Positions 27,619-36,174 of a stretch of 64,000 nt of DNA are shown in pieces. A program made the position numbers and the translations under genes. The stretch's first letter is position 1, and each line of letters opens with the position of its first letter. The notes beneath the pieces are model-generated. The model had not been told where the DNA came from. It saw only the letters and a list, made by a program, of their open reading frames with translations, and searched no databases. The DNA lies in assembly GCA_900112325.1 (NCBI GenBank), contig FOLJ01000001.1, forward strand, positions 62,001-126,000, in the 5' to 3' direction. This stretch comes from Micromonospora sediminimaris (GTDB lineage: Bacteria; Actinomycetota; Actinomycetes; Mycobacteriales; Micromonosporaceae).

Positions 27619-28335
27619 TCAGGCCGCGACAGGTGTGGCGGGCGGGGTCGTCGCGGTGGGCTGGGCCTTTAGCTGCTGGGCGTAGACGTCGACGTACTCG
27701 CGGCCGGAGAGCTCCATCAACTCGTACATGATCTCGTCGGTGACCGCGCGCTCGACGAACCGGTCGCCGGCCAGCCCGGCGTAACGGGAGAAGTCCAGCG
27801 GTGGGCCGAAGCGGATCCGGACCCGTGCCAGGTTCGGGATGAGCTGACCGGGCGGCTGGATCTCGTCCAGGTTGAGCATCACCACCGGCACGACCGGCGC
27901 ACCGCTCTCCAGCGCCAGCCGGGCCACTCCGGTCTTGCCCCGGTAGAGCCGGCCGTCGGGCGAGCGGGTGCCCTCCGGGTAGATGCCGGCGATGCCGCCG
28001 GCCCGCAGCACCTTCAGCTGGGTGTCCAGCGCGGCGCGGGCCGCCCGGCCGCCGGAGCGGTCCACCGGGATGGTGCCGGTGCCGGTGAAGAACATCTTGG
28101 TCAGCCAGCCCTTGATCCCCCTGCCGGTGAAGTACTCCGCCTTGGCCACGAAGGTGACCTTCCGCGGCACGATCAGCGGTGTGAAGATCGAGTCCGAGAA
28201 GGAGAGATGGTTGCTGGCCAGGATGACCGGACCGGTCGCCGGTACGTGGTGCAGGCCCTCCACCTGCGGCCGGAAGATGAGCCGCAGCAGCGGGCCGAGC
28301 AGCACGTACTTCAGCAGCCAGTAGAGCACCGGCAT
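27619..28335 (-). CDS. plsC: 1-acyl-sn-glycerol-3-phosphate acyltransferase (PlsC family)
   Basis: A 238-residue membrane-associated acyltransferase that makes phosphatidic acid from lysophosphatidate and acyl-CoA or acyl-ACP. The HX4D motif is NHLSFSDS near residue 41, and the phosphate-binding motif IYPEGTRSPDGRLYRGKTG lies near 118. PVVPVVMLN follows as motif III-like. An N-terminal hydrophobic stretch (MPVLYWLLKYVLLGPLLRLI) anchors it. The C-terminal tail is Ala/Pro/Thr-rich. M. tuberculosis carries a similar gene (Rv2182c) near its exoribonuclease gene. A GGGGAGAGG precedes the ATG closely. The gene faces the cyclase gene head to tail in convergent orientation. Confidence 0.9.
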   Translation of the reverse strand: MPVLYWLLKYVLLGPLLRLIFRPQVEGLHHVPATGPVILASNHLSFSDSIFTPLIVPRKVTFVAKAEYFTGRGIKGWLTKMFFTGTGTIPVDRSGGRAARAALDTQLKVLRAGGIAGIYPEGTRSPDGRLYRGKTGVARLALESGAPVVPVVMLNLDEIQPPGQLIPNLARVRIRFGPPLDFSRYAGLAGDRFVERAVTDEIMYELMELSGREYVDVYAQQLKAQPTATTPPATPVAA

Positions 28336-28879
28336 CCTCTCCCCAGGTGTTGCTCACCGCGGACCGCTCCGGGTCGGGTGATCGTGGCACGAGCCTACGA
28401 ACCACCGGCCAGCCGCGGCAACGGACGCTCGGCCCGAAATCACCCGTCACGTTCGGTGTTGGCCGCTCCCCTTCCGTACCTCCCATCTCCGCCCTTTGCT
28501 CTACTTCAACCCACGCAACAGTCACTTTCCGTGCCGGTTGTCCGCCGGAACCTGGCTTCCGCCGGCACCATCCCACCTGGTCAGGCGGCTGTGCGTGGGT
28601 TGAAGCAGAGCAAAGGCGGCGGTGGGTAGGTGCGGACCGAGGCGGGCTTCGTCACGCTGAGTCGCCATCACCGAGGGTCGTCGCCTGGCCGAGTCGCCCG
28701 GCAGACAGGCGGTGCGACAGTGACGGCTGTGGCCATCGGCCGGGCCCGGTGACCGTACGCCGCGCCACAAGGCACTCCCCGAACCCACCCTCGACGTGTC
28801 ACGATTCAGGGCACGGGGCGTGCGGGGGCGCGCCGAGGGGCTGCGGGGCGCGCCGGTGGCGCGATGAGGAGGATGGTCG
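28336..28879. other. Intergenic region between divergent genes, containing an inverted repeat
   Basis: About 540 bases with no convincing coding frame. The main structure is the inverted repeat at 28493-28616. The left part should carry the plsC promoter and the right part the promoter of the membrane protein gene, but neither is obvious by eye. Confidence 0.5.
28493..28616. repeat. Intergenic inverted repeat with 74-base spacer
   Basis: Arms 28493-28517 and 28592-28616 are complementary at 24 of 25 positions (core CTTCAACCCACGCA). The sequence differs from the elements at 7.6 and 13.3 kb, so it is a second family of intergenic palindromes. Confidence 0.8.
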
Positions 28880-29728
28880 GTGTCAGCGGGTGGGGCCCGC
28901 CGGGGACGGCGGGACAACGGTCTCGACGCGAGCGAGTACGCCATCGCCGGCGACGTCGATCCGCGCGTCGGCGAGCACCTGCTCGACGTACTGGCCGCCG
29001 GCGGGATCGCCGCCTACCTGCAACCATCGGCCGACCTGAACCCGGTCACCCGTACCACCACCGTGCCACCCCGGCCGGTGGACCGGCTCTACGTGGACCG
29101 CTCGCACCTGAGCACCGCCCGGGACTACCTCAGCCAGCTCGCCGACGAGACCGGCGACGCCCGCGCCAGCGAGGAGCCGGACATCGACGCCGAGTGGGAG
29201 CGGATCATCGCCGGCTTCCACGCCCCGCCCGGCTCCGGCGACCATCCGTGGCCCGCCGCAGAGAATGTGGACGACCCGGCCGGACGGGGCGGTGGCACGG
29301 CCACCGCCACCCGACCCGGCACCGACGAGCCCGGCCCCACCACCACCGACGTACGCCGACTGCCGTACGCCGCCGACATCTCCGGCGTCTCGGTGGGACG
29401 TGGCCCCCGCGACGGGGAGGGGCCGTCGCTGCTGGACGGCCTGGACACCTTCGGCGCGGAGCTGCCCGACGACCCGGACGACGACGAGCGCTACGTACCG
29501 CCGCCGCCACCCCCGCTGCCCCGGGTGTCGAAGTTCGCGCTGGCCGGCATCCTCGCCGTGCTGCTCGGCTTCGTGCTGTTCCTCTTCCCCGATCTGCTCC
29601 CCGTCGACCAGGGCATCGTGACGTTGCTCGGCTTCACCGGCATTCTCGCCGGTTTCGTCACGCTTGTGTGGCGGCTGCGGCCCGGCGACGCCGACGACCG
29701 CGATCCGGACGACGGCGCCGTCGTCTGA
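28880..29728 (+). CDS. Membrane protein with possible DUF2007-like N-terminal domain
   Basis: A 282-residue protein. The first about 100 residues read as a compact alpha+beta domain (YAIAGDVDPRVGEHLLDVLA, GGIAAYLQPSADL, then VDRLYVDRSHLSTARDYLSQ) that resembles DUF2007-type signalling domains, in which a strand-helix-strand-helix unit closes with a RLYV strand; this is an inference from pattern only. An acidic, disordered stretch with a proline run (PPPPPPLPRVSKF) precedes two C-terminal membrane helices (about 220-265) and an acidic tail. The GTG start has an AGGAGG seven bases upstream. The family is conserved in actinobacteria as far as I recall; its function is unknown. It is followed by otsA after 166 bases. 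Confidence 0.75.
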   Translation: MSAGGARRGRRDNGLDASEYAIAGDVDPRVGEHLLDVLAAGGIAAYLQPSADLNPVTRTTTVPPRPVDRLYVDRSHLSTARDYLSQLADETGDARASEEPDIDAEWERIIAGFHAPPGSGDHPWPAAENVDDPAGRGGGTATATRPGTDEPGPTTTDVRRLPYAADISGVSVGRGPRDGEGPSLLDGLDTFGAELPDDPDDDERYVPPPPPPLPRVSKFALAGILAVLLGFVLFLFPDLLPVDQGIVTLLGFTGILAGFVTLVWRLRPGDADDRDPDDGAVV

Positions 29729-29803
29729 GTCACCGCGCAGGGTAGCCGTCCGGATACCGGGACGGCGACCGCCCGTGCCGACGCGCGTAACAGTGGTGTA
29801 ACT

Positions 29804-29814
29804 TACTGTCAGTA
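29804..29814. promoter_or_regulatory. Palindromic operator-like site upstream of otsA
   Basis: TACTGTCAGTA is an 11-base perfect palindrome about 80 bases upstream of the chosen otsA start, next to GTAAC words. It has the size and symmetry of TetR- or GntR-type operators. Confidence 0.35.
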
Positions 29815-29894
29815 GGAATACCGCAGTACGTCACGTCACCCGCCGACTGCCCGGTTGTTCCTTCCTCGTGGCGGTCACTCCCCTGCTGATCGGA

Positions 29895-31319
29895 ATGCCC
29901 GAGATGCGACAGAGTTCCCTCGTGGTGGTGGCCAACCGCCTACCCATCGACGACAGCGTGGCTCCCGACGGCGCCTGCGAGTGGCGGCGCAGCCCTGGTG
30001 GGCTGGTCAGCGCGCTGCACCCGCTGCTGCGCCACACTCCCGCCACCTGGGTCGGCTGGGCCGGCGGCACCGGCCCCGCGCCCGCCCTGCCCGACATCGA
30101 CGGAGTACGGATGCGCTCCGTGCCGCTCAGCGGTGAAGACCTGCGTGACCACTACGAGGGTTTCGCCAACGCGACCCTCTGGCCGATCTATCACGACGCG
30201 GTCGAGCAGCCCCAGCACCACCGGCGCTGGTGGGACGCCTACCAGCGGGTCAACCAGCGGTTCGCCGAGGCCACCGCACAGGTGGCCGAGCCCGGCGCGG
30301 TGGTCTGGGTACAGGACTATCACCTGCAACTGGTACCGGGGCTGCTCCGCACCCTGCGGCCCGACCTGCGCATCGGCTTCTTCCTGCATGTGCCCTTCCC
30401 CCCGCCGGAGCTGTTCATGCAGTTACCCCGCCGGGCCGAACTGCTACGCGGAATGCTCGGCGCCGACCTGGTCGGCTTCCAGCGTGCCCAGGCCGCGCAC
30501 AACTTCGCCCAGTTGGTGACGAAGGTGCTGGGGCTGCCGGCCACCGACCGACGGGTCGGCGTCGAGGACCGGGTGGTGCGCATAGGCGCGTTCCCGGTGT
30601 CCATCGACACTGTCGAGATGGCGGCGTTGGCCGACCGCCCGGACGTGGCCGACCGGGCGCACCGACTGCGTCACGACCTGGGCAGCCCCGACCAGGTGAT
30701 CCTCAGCGTCGACCGGATGGACTACACCAAGGGCATCGAGCAGCGGCTCAAGGCGTACAGCGAGTTGCTGGCCGGTGGGCACGTCAAGGTCCGCGACACG
30801 GTGCTGGTGCAGGTGGCGGTGCCGAGCCGGGAGCGGGTCAGCCAATACCAGATCCTCCGGGACCGGGTGGAGCGCGAGGTCGGGCGGATCAACGGCGAGT
30901 TCGGCCGGGTGGGTGAGCCCGCCATCCACTACCTCACCCAGCCGTTCGATCGCGCCGAGTTGGCCGCGCTCTACCGGGTCGCCGACGTGATGGCGGTGAC
31001 CCCGTTGCGCGACGGGATGAACCTGGTCGCCAAGGAGTACGTCGCCGCCCGGGTCGACGACAGCGGCGCGCTGCTGCTGAGCGAGTTCGCCGGGGCCGCC
31101 GCCGAACTACCACAGGCGTACCTGGTCAATCCGCATGACCTGGAAGGGCTCAAGCAGGGTCTGCTCGCCGCGTTGCGGGCCGATCCCGCCGACGTAGGGG
31201 AACGAATGCGATCGATGCGTGCGTACCTGCACGAGCACGACATCCGTGCCTGGGCCCGCTCCTACCTGTCCACACTGGACCAGAGCGGTTCGATGCTCAC
31301 CCGCCTCGGTGGCGGCTGA
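29895..31319 (+). CDS. otsA: Alpha,alpha-trehalose-phosphate synthase (UDP-forming)
   Basis: A 474-residue GT20 glycosyltransferase that forms trehalose-6-phosphate from UDP- or GDP-glucose and glucose-6-phosphate. Motifs: [11 protein letters not shown] at the N-terminus, [30 protein letters not shown] near residue 137, [14 protein letters not shown], the catalytic [15 protein letters not shown] near 275 and [18 protein letters not shown] near 370, which contains the donor-sugar phosphate site. The start could also be the ATG at 29904 (MRQSSLV) or the GTG at 29868; the ATG at 29895 is a compromise. No otsB phosphatase gene lies beside it. Trehalose is a compatible solute and stress protectant, which matches the betaine transporter in the window. 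Confidence 0.93.
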   Translation: MPEMRQSSLVVVANRLPIDDSVAPDGACEWRRSPGGLVSALHPLLRHTPATWVGWAGGTGPAPALPDIDGVRMRSVPLSGEDLRDHYEGFANATLWPIYHDAVEQPQHHRRWWDAYQRVNQRFAEATAQVAEPGAVVWVQDYHLQLVPGLLRTLRPDLRIGFFLHVPFPPPELFMQLPRRAELLRGMLGADLVGFQRAQAAHNFAQLVTKVLGLPATDRRVGVEDRVVRIGAFPVSIDTVEMAALADRPDVADRAHRLRHDLGSPDQVILSVDRMDYTKGIEQRLKAYSELLAGGHVKVRDTVLVQVAVPSRERVSQYQILRDRVEREVGRINGEFGRVGEPAIHYLTQPFDRAELAALYRVADVMAVTPLRDGMNLVAKEYVAARVDDSGALLLSEFAGAAAELPQAYLVNPHDLEGLKQGLLAALRADPADVGERMRSMRAYLHEHDIRAWARSYLSTLDQSGSMLTRLGGG

Positions 31320-31348
31320 GACCGGTCGCCGGGCACACCCGCGACGCC

Positions 31349-32167
31349 TCAGCCGAGGTCGTCGCGGGCCGGGTCCTTGACCAGCCAGTCGAGAATCGCG
31401 TCGATCGGCTCCCGCCACCTGGCGTCGAGCATCAGGTCGTGCCCCATGCCGGGGAAGAGCAGCGGAGCCGAACCGTATCGCCGCGCTGCACGGGTCAGCG
31501 CGGCGGCCGGCACCACCCGGTCGTCCGGGCTACCCAGTACCAGCACGGGCGGATCACCCACCGCAGGCTCCGGATCAGCGCCGGTCAACAGCTGCCACTG
31601 GGCCCGCCGGGCCGCCCGCCCCAGCCGCCCGGTGTACCGCCGGGCATCGGCGTCGGGCAGCTCACCACTGAACAGCTGCCGGCGATTCAGCCGCAGCCCG
31701 GCGCCGAACACCGCCGGCAGGGTACCGAGCGGGTTGCGGCGCAACGCGGTGCCGAACGTCGCCCAGCCGCCGAACACCGGCGCCACCAGCACCGCTGCCC
31801 GAGCCGGATAGCGGGCCATGGCATGCGCGACCACCAGGGCTCCGGCGCCGTGCCCCACCAGCACCGCCCGGCGCGGCAGGCTCGCCGCCACCTGGACCAC
31901 GTCGTGGGCGTACGCCCGCAGGGTCGCCTCCGGGGCCGGCTCGCTGGCGCCGTGCCCGCGCAGGCTCACCGCGTAGCCGCCGAAGCCGCGGGCGGCGACG
32001 TGTCCGAGCCAGTTCTCCGCGTACGCCCAGGCACCATGGCCGAAGCCGGGCACGAACAGCAGCGGCGGCCGCCCCTCCTCCAACTCCGGGACGGCGCTGA
32101 GCACCTCACGCCGGACCGGGCGCACCGGCCGCGCCCACTCCCAGCTGCGCATCACCCGCTCGGTCAC
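31349..32167 (-). CDS. Alpha/beta hydrolase-fold protein lacking the nucleophile serine
   Basis: A 272-residue protein of the alpha/beta hydrolase superfamily. Signature pieces: LLFVPGFGHGAWAYAENWLG with the oxyanion turn, GYAVSLRGHGASEP, the acid-side segment VLVLGSPDDRVVP (Asp) and GMGHDLMLDA (His). The nucleophile elbow, usually G-H-S-x-G, is VGHGAGALVV, so Gly replaces the catalytic Ser. The protein could be inactive, or work by another mechanism, as do haloperoxidase- or lyase-like relatives. The GTG at 32167 overlaps the stop of the upstream flavin monooxygenase gene (GTGA), so both are translated together. An ATG at 32152 is an alternative start. Confidence 0.85.
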   Translation of the reverse strand: MTERVMRSWEWARPVRPVRREVLSAVPELEEGRPPLLFVPGFGHGAWAYAENWLGHVAARGFGGYAVSLRGHGASEPAPEATLRAYAHDVVQVAASLPRRAVLVGHGAGALVVAHAMARYPARAAVLVAPVFGGWATFGTALRRNPLGTLPAVFGAGLRLNRRQLFSGELPDADARRYTGRLGRAARRAQWQLLTGADPEPAVGDPPVLVLGSPDDRVVPAAALTRAARRYGSAPLLFPGMGHDLMLDARWREPIDAILDWLVKDPARDDLG

Positions 32168-33570
32168 TTGCTCTCCAGCTCGCGTAGGGCGCGCTCCAGC
32201 GCGCGCAGATAGTCGGCGTGCCCGACCTCGAACCAGTGCCGGGTCGAATCCTTCACCTGCCCCGAGTAGCGCTCGCCGGCCCCGGCGCGTACCCGGGCGG
32301 CGAAGGCCGCGGCCCGCTCCGGACGGCTGACGCGCAACCGCAGCAACCGGGCGAAGAGCACCGCCTGCCAGTGGGCCAGGGTGAAGATGCCGGAGTCCGG
32401 TTGGAGCAACCCGGTCACCGCGAGCGTGGGATGGTCCGGTACGAGGGCGTTGAGCCACAGCCGCGGCCGGCCCACCCCCTCGTCGTCCCCGAGGAGCTTG
32501 CCGTCGAGGAACTCGAAGCGGGGCAGGTAGCCGGTGGCGAAGACGACAAGCTCCGGGTCGACGTGCCGGCCGTCGGTCAGCTCCACCGAGTGCGGGTGGA
32601 AACGCTCGATGTCCGGCACCGGGGTGATCGCGCCGTGACCCACGTGGTAGACGAGCAGGCTGTTGGCGATCGGGTGGGTCTCGTACACCCGGTGGTCGGG
32701 CTTCGGCAGGCCGAAGCGGGTCAGGTCGCCGACGGTCAGTCGTAGCGTCCGGTGGTAGAGCCACTGCCGTACCCGCAGCGGCACCCGCAGCGCCAGCAGC
32801 AGGTCGTTCACCTGGTCGGCGGGACGACCGAAGACGTACTTCGGGGCGTACCAGTAGCCGCGGCGGGTGGAGTGCCAGCAACGCGACGCCTGCTGGGCGG
32901 CTTCCACGGCGATGTCGCAGCCGGTGTTGCCGGCGCCCACCACCAGCACCCGCTTGCCCCGCAGCTGCGCCGAGTCCTTGTACGACGCGGCGTGCATGAC
33001 CTCGCCCCGGAACTGCTCCAACCCTTCGTAGCGGGGCAGCTTCGGTGACCAGTTGTGCCCGTTGGCGATCACCACGGCGGCGTACCGGGAGGTTCGCTCC
33101 GGGCCGTAGCCACCGGTGCTGCGGGTGGTGACGTCCCACCGGTCGTCGCCGACCGGCTCGACCCGCACCACCTCGGTGCCGAACCAGATGTGCCGGCGCA
33201 GGTCGAAGTGGTCGGCGTAGCGCTCGAAGTACGACAGCAGCTGACTGTGATGCGGGTAGTCCGGCCAGTGGTCGGGCATCGGGAAGTCGGGGAACTGGGT
33301 GAACGGCCGCGACGAGATCAGGTGGGTGCTGGCGTACACCGGGCTGCGGTCGTGCCGCCAGTTCCAGGCGCCACCGACTCCGGTCTCGCGTTCATAGCAG
33401 TCGACCCCGAAGCCGTGCTCGGCGAGGTTCTTGACCGCGGTCAGGCCGCTGGCACCGGCGCCGATGACGCAGACGGTGTCGCCCCGGTCGGAGACCGGGC
33501 GGCCGTCGTGGCCGCGGGCGAGCGTGGTCGTTTCCGGATCTGGCCGGCCGGGCTCGGTGGAGGTGGGCAC
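32164..33570 (-). CDS. Flavin-containing monooxygenase
   Basis: A 468-residue FAD/NADPH-dependent class B monooxygenase. The FAD motif is VCVIGAGASGLTAVKNL near residue 34. FRGEVMHAASY near 180 is the FMO fingerprint FxGxxxHxxxY, the NADPH motif is VLVVGAGNTGCDIAVEAA near 195, and the late ATG motif is VFATGYLPRFEF. Substrate is unknown; it could be a ketone, sulfide or amine. The GTG start at 33570 has an AAGGAGA seven bases upstream. The downstream hydrolase gene overlaps it, a pairing often seen when a Baeyer-Villiger ester product is hydrolysed, though here the partner lacks its serine. Confidence 0.9.
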   Translation of the reverse strand: MPTSTEPGRPDPETTTLARGHDGRPVSDRGDTVCVIGAGASGLTAVKNLAEHGFGVDCYERETGVGGAWNWRHDRSPVYASTHLISSRPFTQFPDFPMPDHWPDYPHHSQLLSYFERYADHFDLRRHIWFGTEVVRVEPVGDDRWDVTTRSTGGYGPERTSRYAAVVIANGHNWSPKLPRYEGLEQFRGEVMHAASYKDSAQLRGKRVLVVGAGNTGCDIAVEAAQQASRCWHSTRRGYWYAPKYVFGRPADQVNDLLLALRVPLRVRQWLYHRTLRLTVGDLTRFGLPKPDHRVYETHPIANSLLVYHVGHGAITPVPDIERFHPHSVELTDGRHVDPELVVFATGYLPRFEFLDGKLLGDDEGVGRPRLWLNALVPDHPTLAVTGLLQPDSGIFTLAHWQAVLFARLLRLRVSRPERAAAFAARVRAGAGERYSGQVKDSTRHWFEVGHADYLRALERALRELESK

Positions 33571-33662
33571 CGGGGGATCTCCTTCGTCTCGGCACGAGTG
33601 CCGGGTCGCGCGAAATCCTCTCCACAACGGAGCGGGATGTCCAGCCCGGCGGAGAGCCGATG

Positions 33663-34394
33663 TCAGGCGGCGGCGGGCAGCAGCAGGTCGACCAGGACCG
33701 GGAAGTGGTCGCTGGCCCGCCGGGTCAGCGGGGTGTCCACCACGTCGTAGTCGACCACGACGATCCGCGCGTCGACGAACAGGGCGTCGATGCGCCGTCG
33801 GGGGTCCGCGCACGAGTAGGTGAGCCGATCGGTCCGGTCGGCCGCCACCGCCGCGTCGGTCAGCCCGTCGGCGACGGTGCGCCACGCCGGCCCACCCGGT
33901 TCCTCATTGAGGTCGGCGGCGGCGATCACCGGGTGGGGTGCGGCGGTCAGGTCCCGCTTGAACAGCTCGGCCTGGCCGGGACGCTCCGCCGGATCGGTGG
34001 ACAGGTGCGACCCGGCCACCGTGAACCGGGCCGAGGCGCCCACCCGACAGTCGGCGTACGCGGCGCCGCGCAGGTGCCGGCCCGGGGTGAGCGGGAAGCG
34101 CCGGCAGCGGGTCGCGGTCACCCGCACCCGGAGGCTGGTCAACACCAGGTTGCCCAGCGACGGCAGCCCACCGGCGGCGACCACCAGCCCGAACGACTCG
34201 GCCAGCGCGGCGGACTTCTCCCGCCACCGGAACCGGCGCGGTCCCTCCTGGACGATGACCACGTCCGGTGCTGCCTCGCGCACCACCGTGGCCAGCGCGG
34301 CGGTGTCGTCGCGCTGGCCGTGGACGTTGTACGACAGCACGCGCAGCGGCACGCCGGGCTGCGCCACCGGATGCGGTGTCGCGGACACCGACAC
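33663..34394 (-). CDS. Endonuclease/exonuclease/phosphatase family protein
   Basis: A 243-residue protein of the EEP (DNase I-like) fold. The metal and phosphate residues appear in the right order: Asn in VLSYNVHGQRDD near residue 23, Glu in VIVQEGPRRF near 48, His in AGSHLSTDP near 128, Asp and Asn in IAAADLNEEPGG near 158, Asp in RRIDALFVDA near 207, and the Asp-His pair in ASDHFPVLVDL near 230. Members cleave phosphodiesters or phosphomonoesters of nucleic acids, lipids or nucleotides; the substrate is not apparent. There is no signal peptide, so it acts in the cytosol. The GTG start lies two bases after the stop of the ROK kinase gene, so the two are probably one transcription unit. Confidence 0.85.
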   Translation of the reverse strand: MSVSATPHPVAQPGVPLRVLSYNVHGQRDDTAALATVVREAAPDVVIVQEGPRRFRWREKSAALAESFGLVVAAGGLPSLGNLVLTSLRVRVTATRCRRFPLTPGRHLRGAAYADCRVGASARFTVAGSHLSTDPAERPGQAELFKRDLTAAPHPVIAAADLNEEPGGPAWRTVADGLTDAAVAADRTDRLTYSCADPRRRIDALFVDARIVVVDYDVVDTPLTRRASDHFPVLVDLLLPAAA

Positions 34395-34396
34395 CG

Positions 34397-35344
34397 CTAG
34401 ATCCGCCGGGCCAGGTCGGCGGCGCCGATGACCCCGGCGGAGTTGCCGAGCTCGGCTGGCCGGATCTCGGCCACCGGCAGCCGGCTGCGCTGCGCCAGCG
34501 CCTCGGTGAACGAGCGACGGGTGGGGCCCATCAGCAGGTCACCGGCGTCGATGACGCCGCCACCGACGACCAGGATCTGCGGGTCGAGGATCTGCGCCAT
34601 GTCCGCCAGGCTGGTGCCGAGCCAGCGGCCGACCTGCGCGAACGCCTCGGCCGAGACCGGGTCGCCCCCCTTTGCGGCGGCGGTGACCATCGGGCCGGTG
34701 ATCGCTTCGGCCTCACCGTCGGCCAACTCCAGCAGGGCGGCGGCCCGGTGCGGCTCCTGCCGGGCGGCGGCCCGGGCGAACCGGACCAGGGCGCTGCCGC
34801 TGGCGTACTGCTCGATGCAGCCGAGTCGGCCGCAGCCGCACTGGTGGCCGTCGGGGACGGTGAGCATGTGGCCCAGTTCGGCGGCGATGCCGTGGGCGCC
34901 GCGGACCAACTCACCGCCGAGCACGATGCCGCCGCCGACGCCGGTGCCGATGGTGAACATGACCATCGAGTCGTCGGCGTGGCGGGCGGCACCGTAGCGG
35001 AACTCCGCCCAGGCCGCCACGTTGCCGTCGTTCTCCACGATGACCGGCAGTCCGACCGCCGCGCTGACGTACGCCCGCAGCGGCTCGTCGCGCCAGGCCA
35101 GGTTGGGGGCGAAGAGCACTGTGGAACGGCTGGCGTCGATCCAGCCGGCCGCGCCGATGCCGACCGCCTGGATGTCATGACCGGCGCTCAGTTCGGCGAC
35201 GAGTTCGATGATGACGTCGCGGGTCTTGCCGACGTCGTCGGCGGGGGTGTCCCGTCGGGTCTGCACGAGGACCGTGCCGGTGTCGTCAACGACACCGCCG
35301 GCCACCTTGGTGCCACCGACGTCGACTCCGATGGTCAGCGTCAC
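34397..35344 (-). CDS. ROK family glucokinase
   Basis: A 315-residue sugar kinase of the ROK family, forming glucose-6-phosphate from glucose and ATP or polyphosphate. The ATP loop is IGVDVGGTKVAGGVVDDTG at the N-terminus, the catalytic Asp is in ENDGNVAAWAEF near residue 102, and the ROK zinc motif CGCGRLGCIEQYASG lies near 168 (three Cys plus upstream His in GHMLTV). Near the C-terminus VVGGGVIDAGDLLM completes the family pattern. The Streptomyces homologue (GlkA) has the same neighbour types. The GTG at 35344 (VTLTIGVD) has a GGGAG eight bases upstream; a GTG at 35353 would add three residues. It is followed by the EEP phosphohydrolase-fold gene. Confidence 0.9.
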   Translation of the reverse strand: MTLTIGVDVGGTKVAGGVVDDTGTVLVQTRRDTPADDVGKTRDVIIELVAELSAGHDIQAVGIGAAGWIDASRSTVLFAPNLAWRDEPLRAYVSAAVGLPVIVENDGNVAAWAEFRYGAARHADDSMVMFTIGTGVGGGIVLGGELVRGAHGIAAELGHMLTVPDGHQCGCGRLGCIEQYASGSALVRFARAAARQEPHRAAALLELADGEAEAITGPMVTAAAKGGDPVSAEAFAQVGRWLGTSLADMAQILDPQILVVGGGVIDAGDLLMGPTRRSFTEALAQRSRLPVAEIRPAELGNSAGVIGAADLARRI

Positions 35345-35417
35345 CGCTGCCACTCCCCTCTGCTGTGCCACCCCGCGCACACCTGCCCTCGCCGGTGGTG
35401 CTGCGGGTCGTCCGTGA

Positions 35418-36134
35418 TCAGGCCCCGTCGCCTGGTGCGCCCTGCCGCCCGCCGGGCGCGGTACGGCCGTCCGGCGCGGGCTCGTCGCCCGGCGCGGGTT
35501 CGCCGTCGGGTACCCGGGAGGCGGGCACCACGCGACGCTCGGTCGGCGTCCGGCGTCCGGCCGGTGCGACCGGCCCGGCGGCATCGACGGGCGCGGCGGC
35601 CGGGACGGCGACGTCCTCCGCCCGGGTCGCGGCGGACCAGACGTCCCGCTCCGGTGCCGGCTGAGAATCATGCCCGGTCCGGGTCGTCTCGCGCCACACG
35701 TGGTCGCCGTACGGATCGGTGGCGGCGGTGGCGGCGGCATCGGCGGTGGGCCCCGGCGGCGGCGCCGCGCCCGGTCCGGCCGGCGGCTCGGCCGGGGCGA
35801 AGGCACGCAGGAAACTCGCCAGGCCAGCGGCCAGATCCCCGGCGCCGGTGGCCAGTCGCTCGGCGAACTCGGGGCTCGGATCACGCAACGCGGCAATGCC
35901 CCGGCAAACCGGGCAGACACAGCATTCGGCCGCACCGGTGGCGAAACCCGCTCCGGTGTCAGCGGAGGCCGCACCAGGGACGTCGTTGTGACCGAGGACA
36001 CCGGTCACGATCCCGCCGAGCGGGCCCAGCGGCACCGCCGCCGGGTTGGCGGCGGCCAACCGTACGGTGGCCAGCAGAGTGGCGACCAGCCGCTCCGCCT
36101 CTTCCCGGGCCGTACCCGGATCTGTCGCACCCAT
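35418..36134 (-). CDS. DUF5304-like protein with Cys motif and disordered tail
   Basis: A 238-residue protein. The N-terminal about 130 residues are helical (GTAREEAERLVATLLATVRL, then a Cys motif CCVCPVCRGIAALRDPSP and a long helix FAERLATGAGDLAAGLASFL). The rest is a Pro/Ala/Asp-rich, probably disordered tail of about 110 residues. The position, upstream of ROK glucokinase and downstream of the SRPBCC and acyl-CoA synthetase genes, matches the Streptomyces arrangement around glkA, where a DUF5304 protein sits. The four Cys in the motif could bind metal. Function is unknown. The ATG at 36134 has a GAGGAG seven bases upstream; the longer frame upstream was rejected. Confidence 0.7.
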   Translation of the reverse strand: MGATDPGTAREEAERLVATLLATVRLAAANPAAVPLGPLGGIVTGVLGHNDVPGAASADTGAGFATGAAECCVCPVCRGIAALRDPSPEFAERLATGAGDLAAGLASFLRAFAPAEPPAGPGAAPPPGPTADAAATAATDPYGDHVWRETTRTGHDSQPAPERDVWSAATRAEDVAVPAAAPVDAAGPVAPAGRRTPTERRVVPASRVPDGEPAPGDEPAPDGRTAPGGRQGAPGDGA

Positions 36135-36174
36135 GCTGGGCTCCTCTACCGCGGCGACCGGGTCGCCAGCTGCG

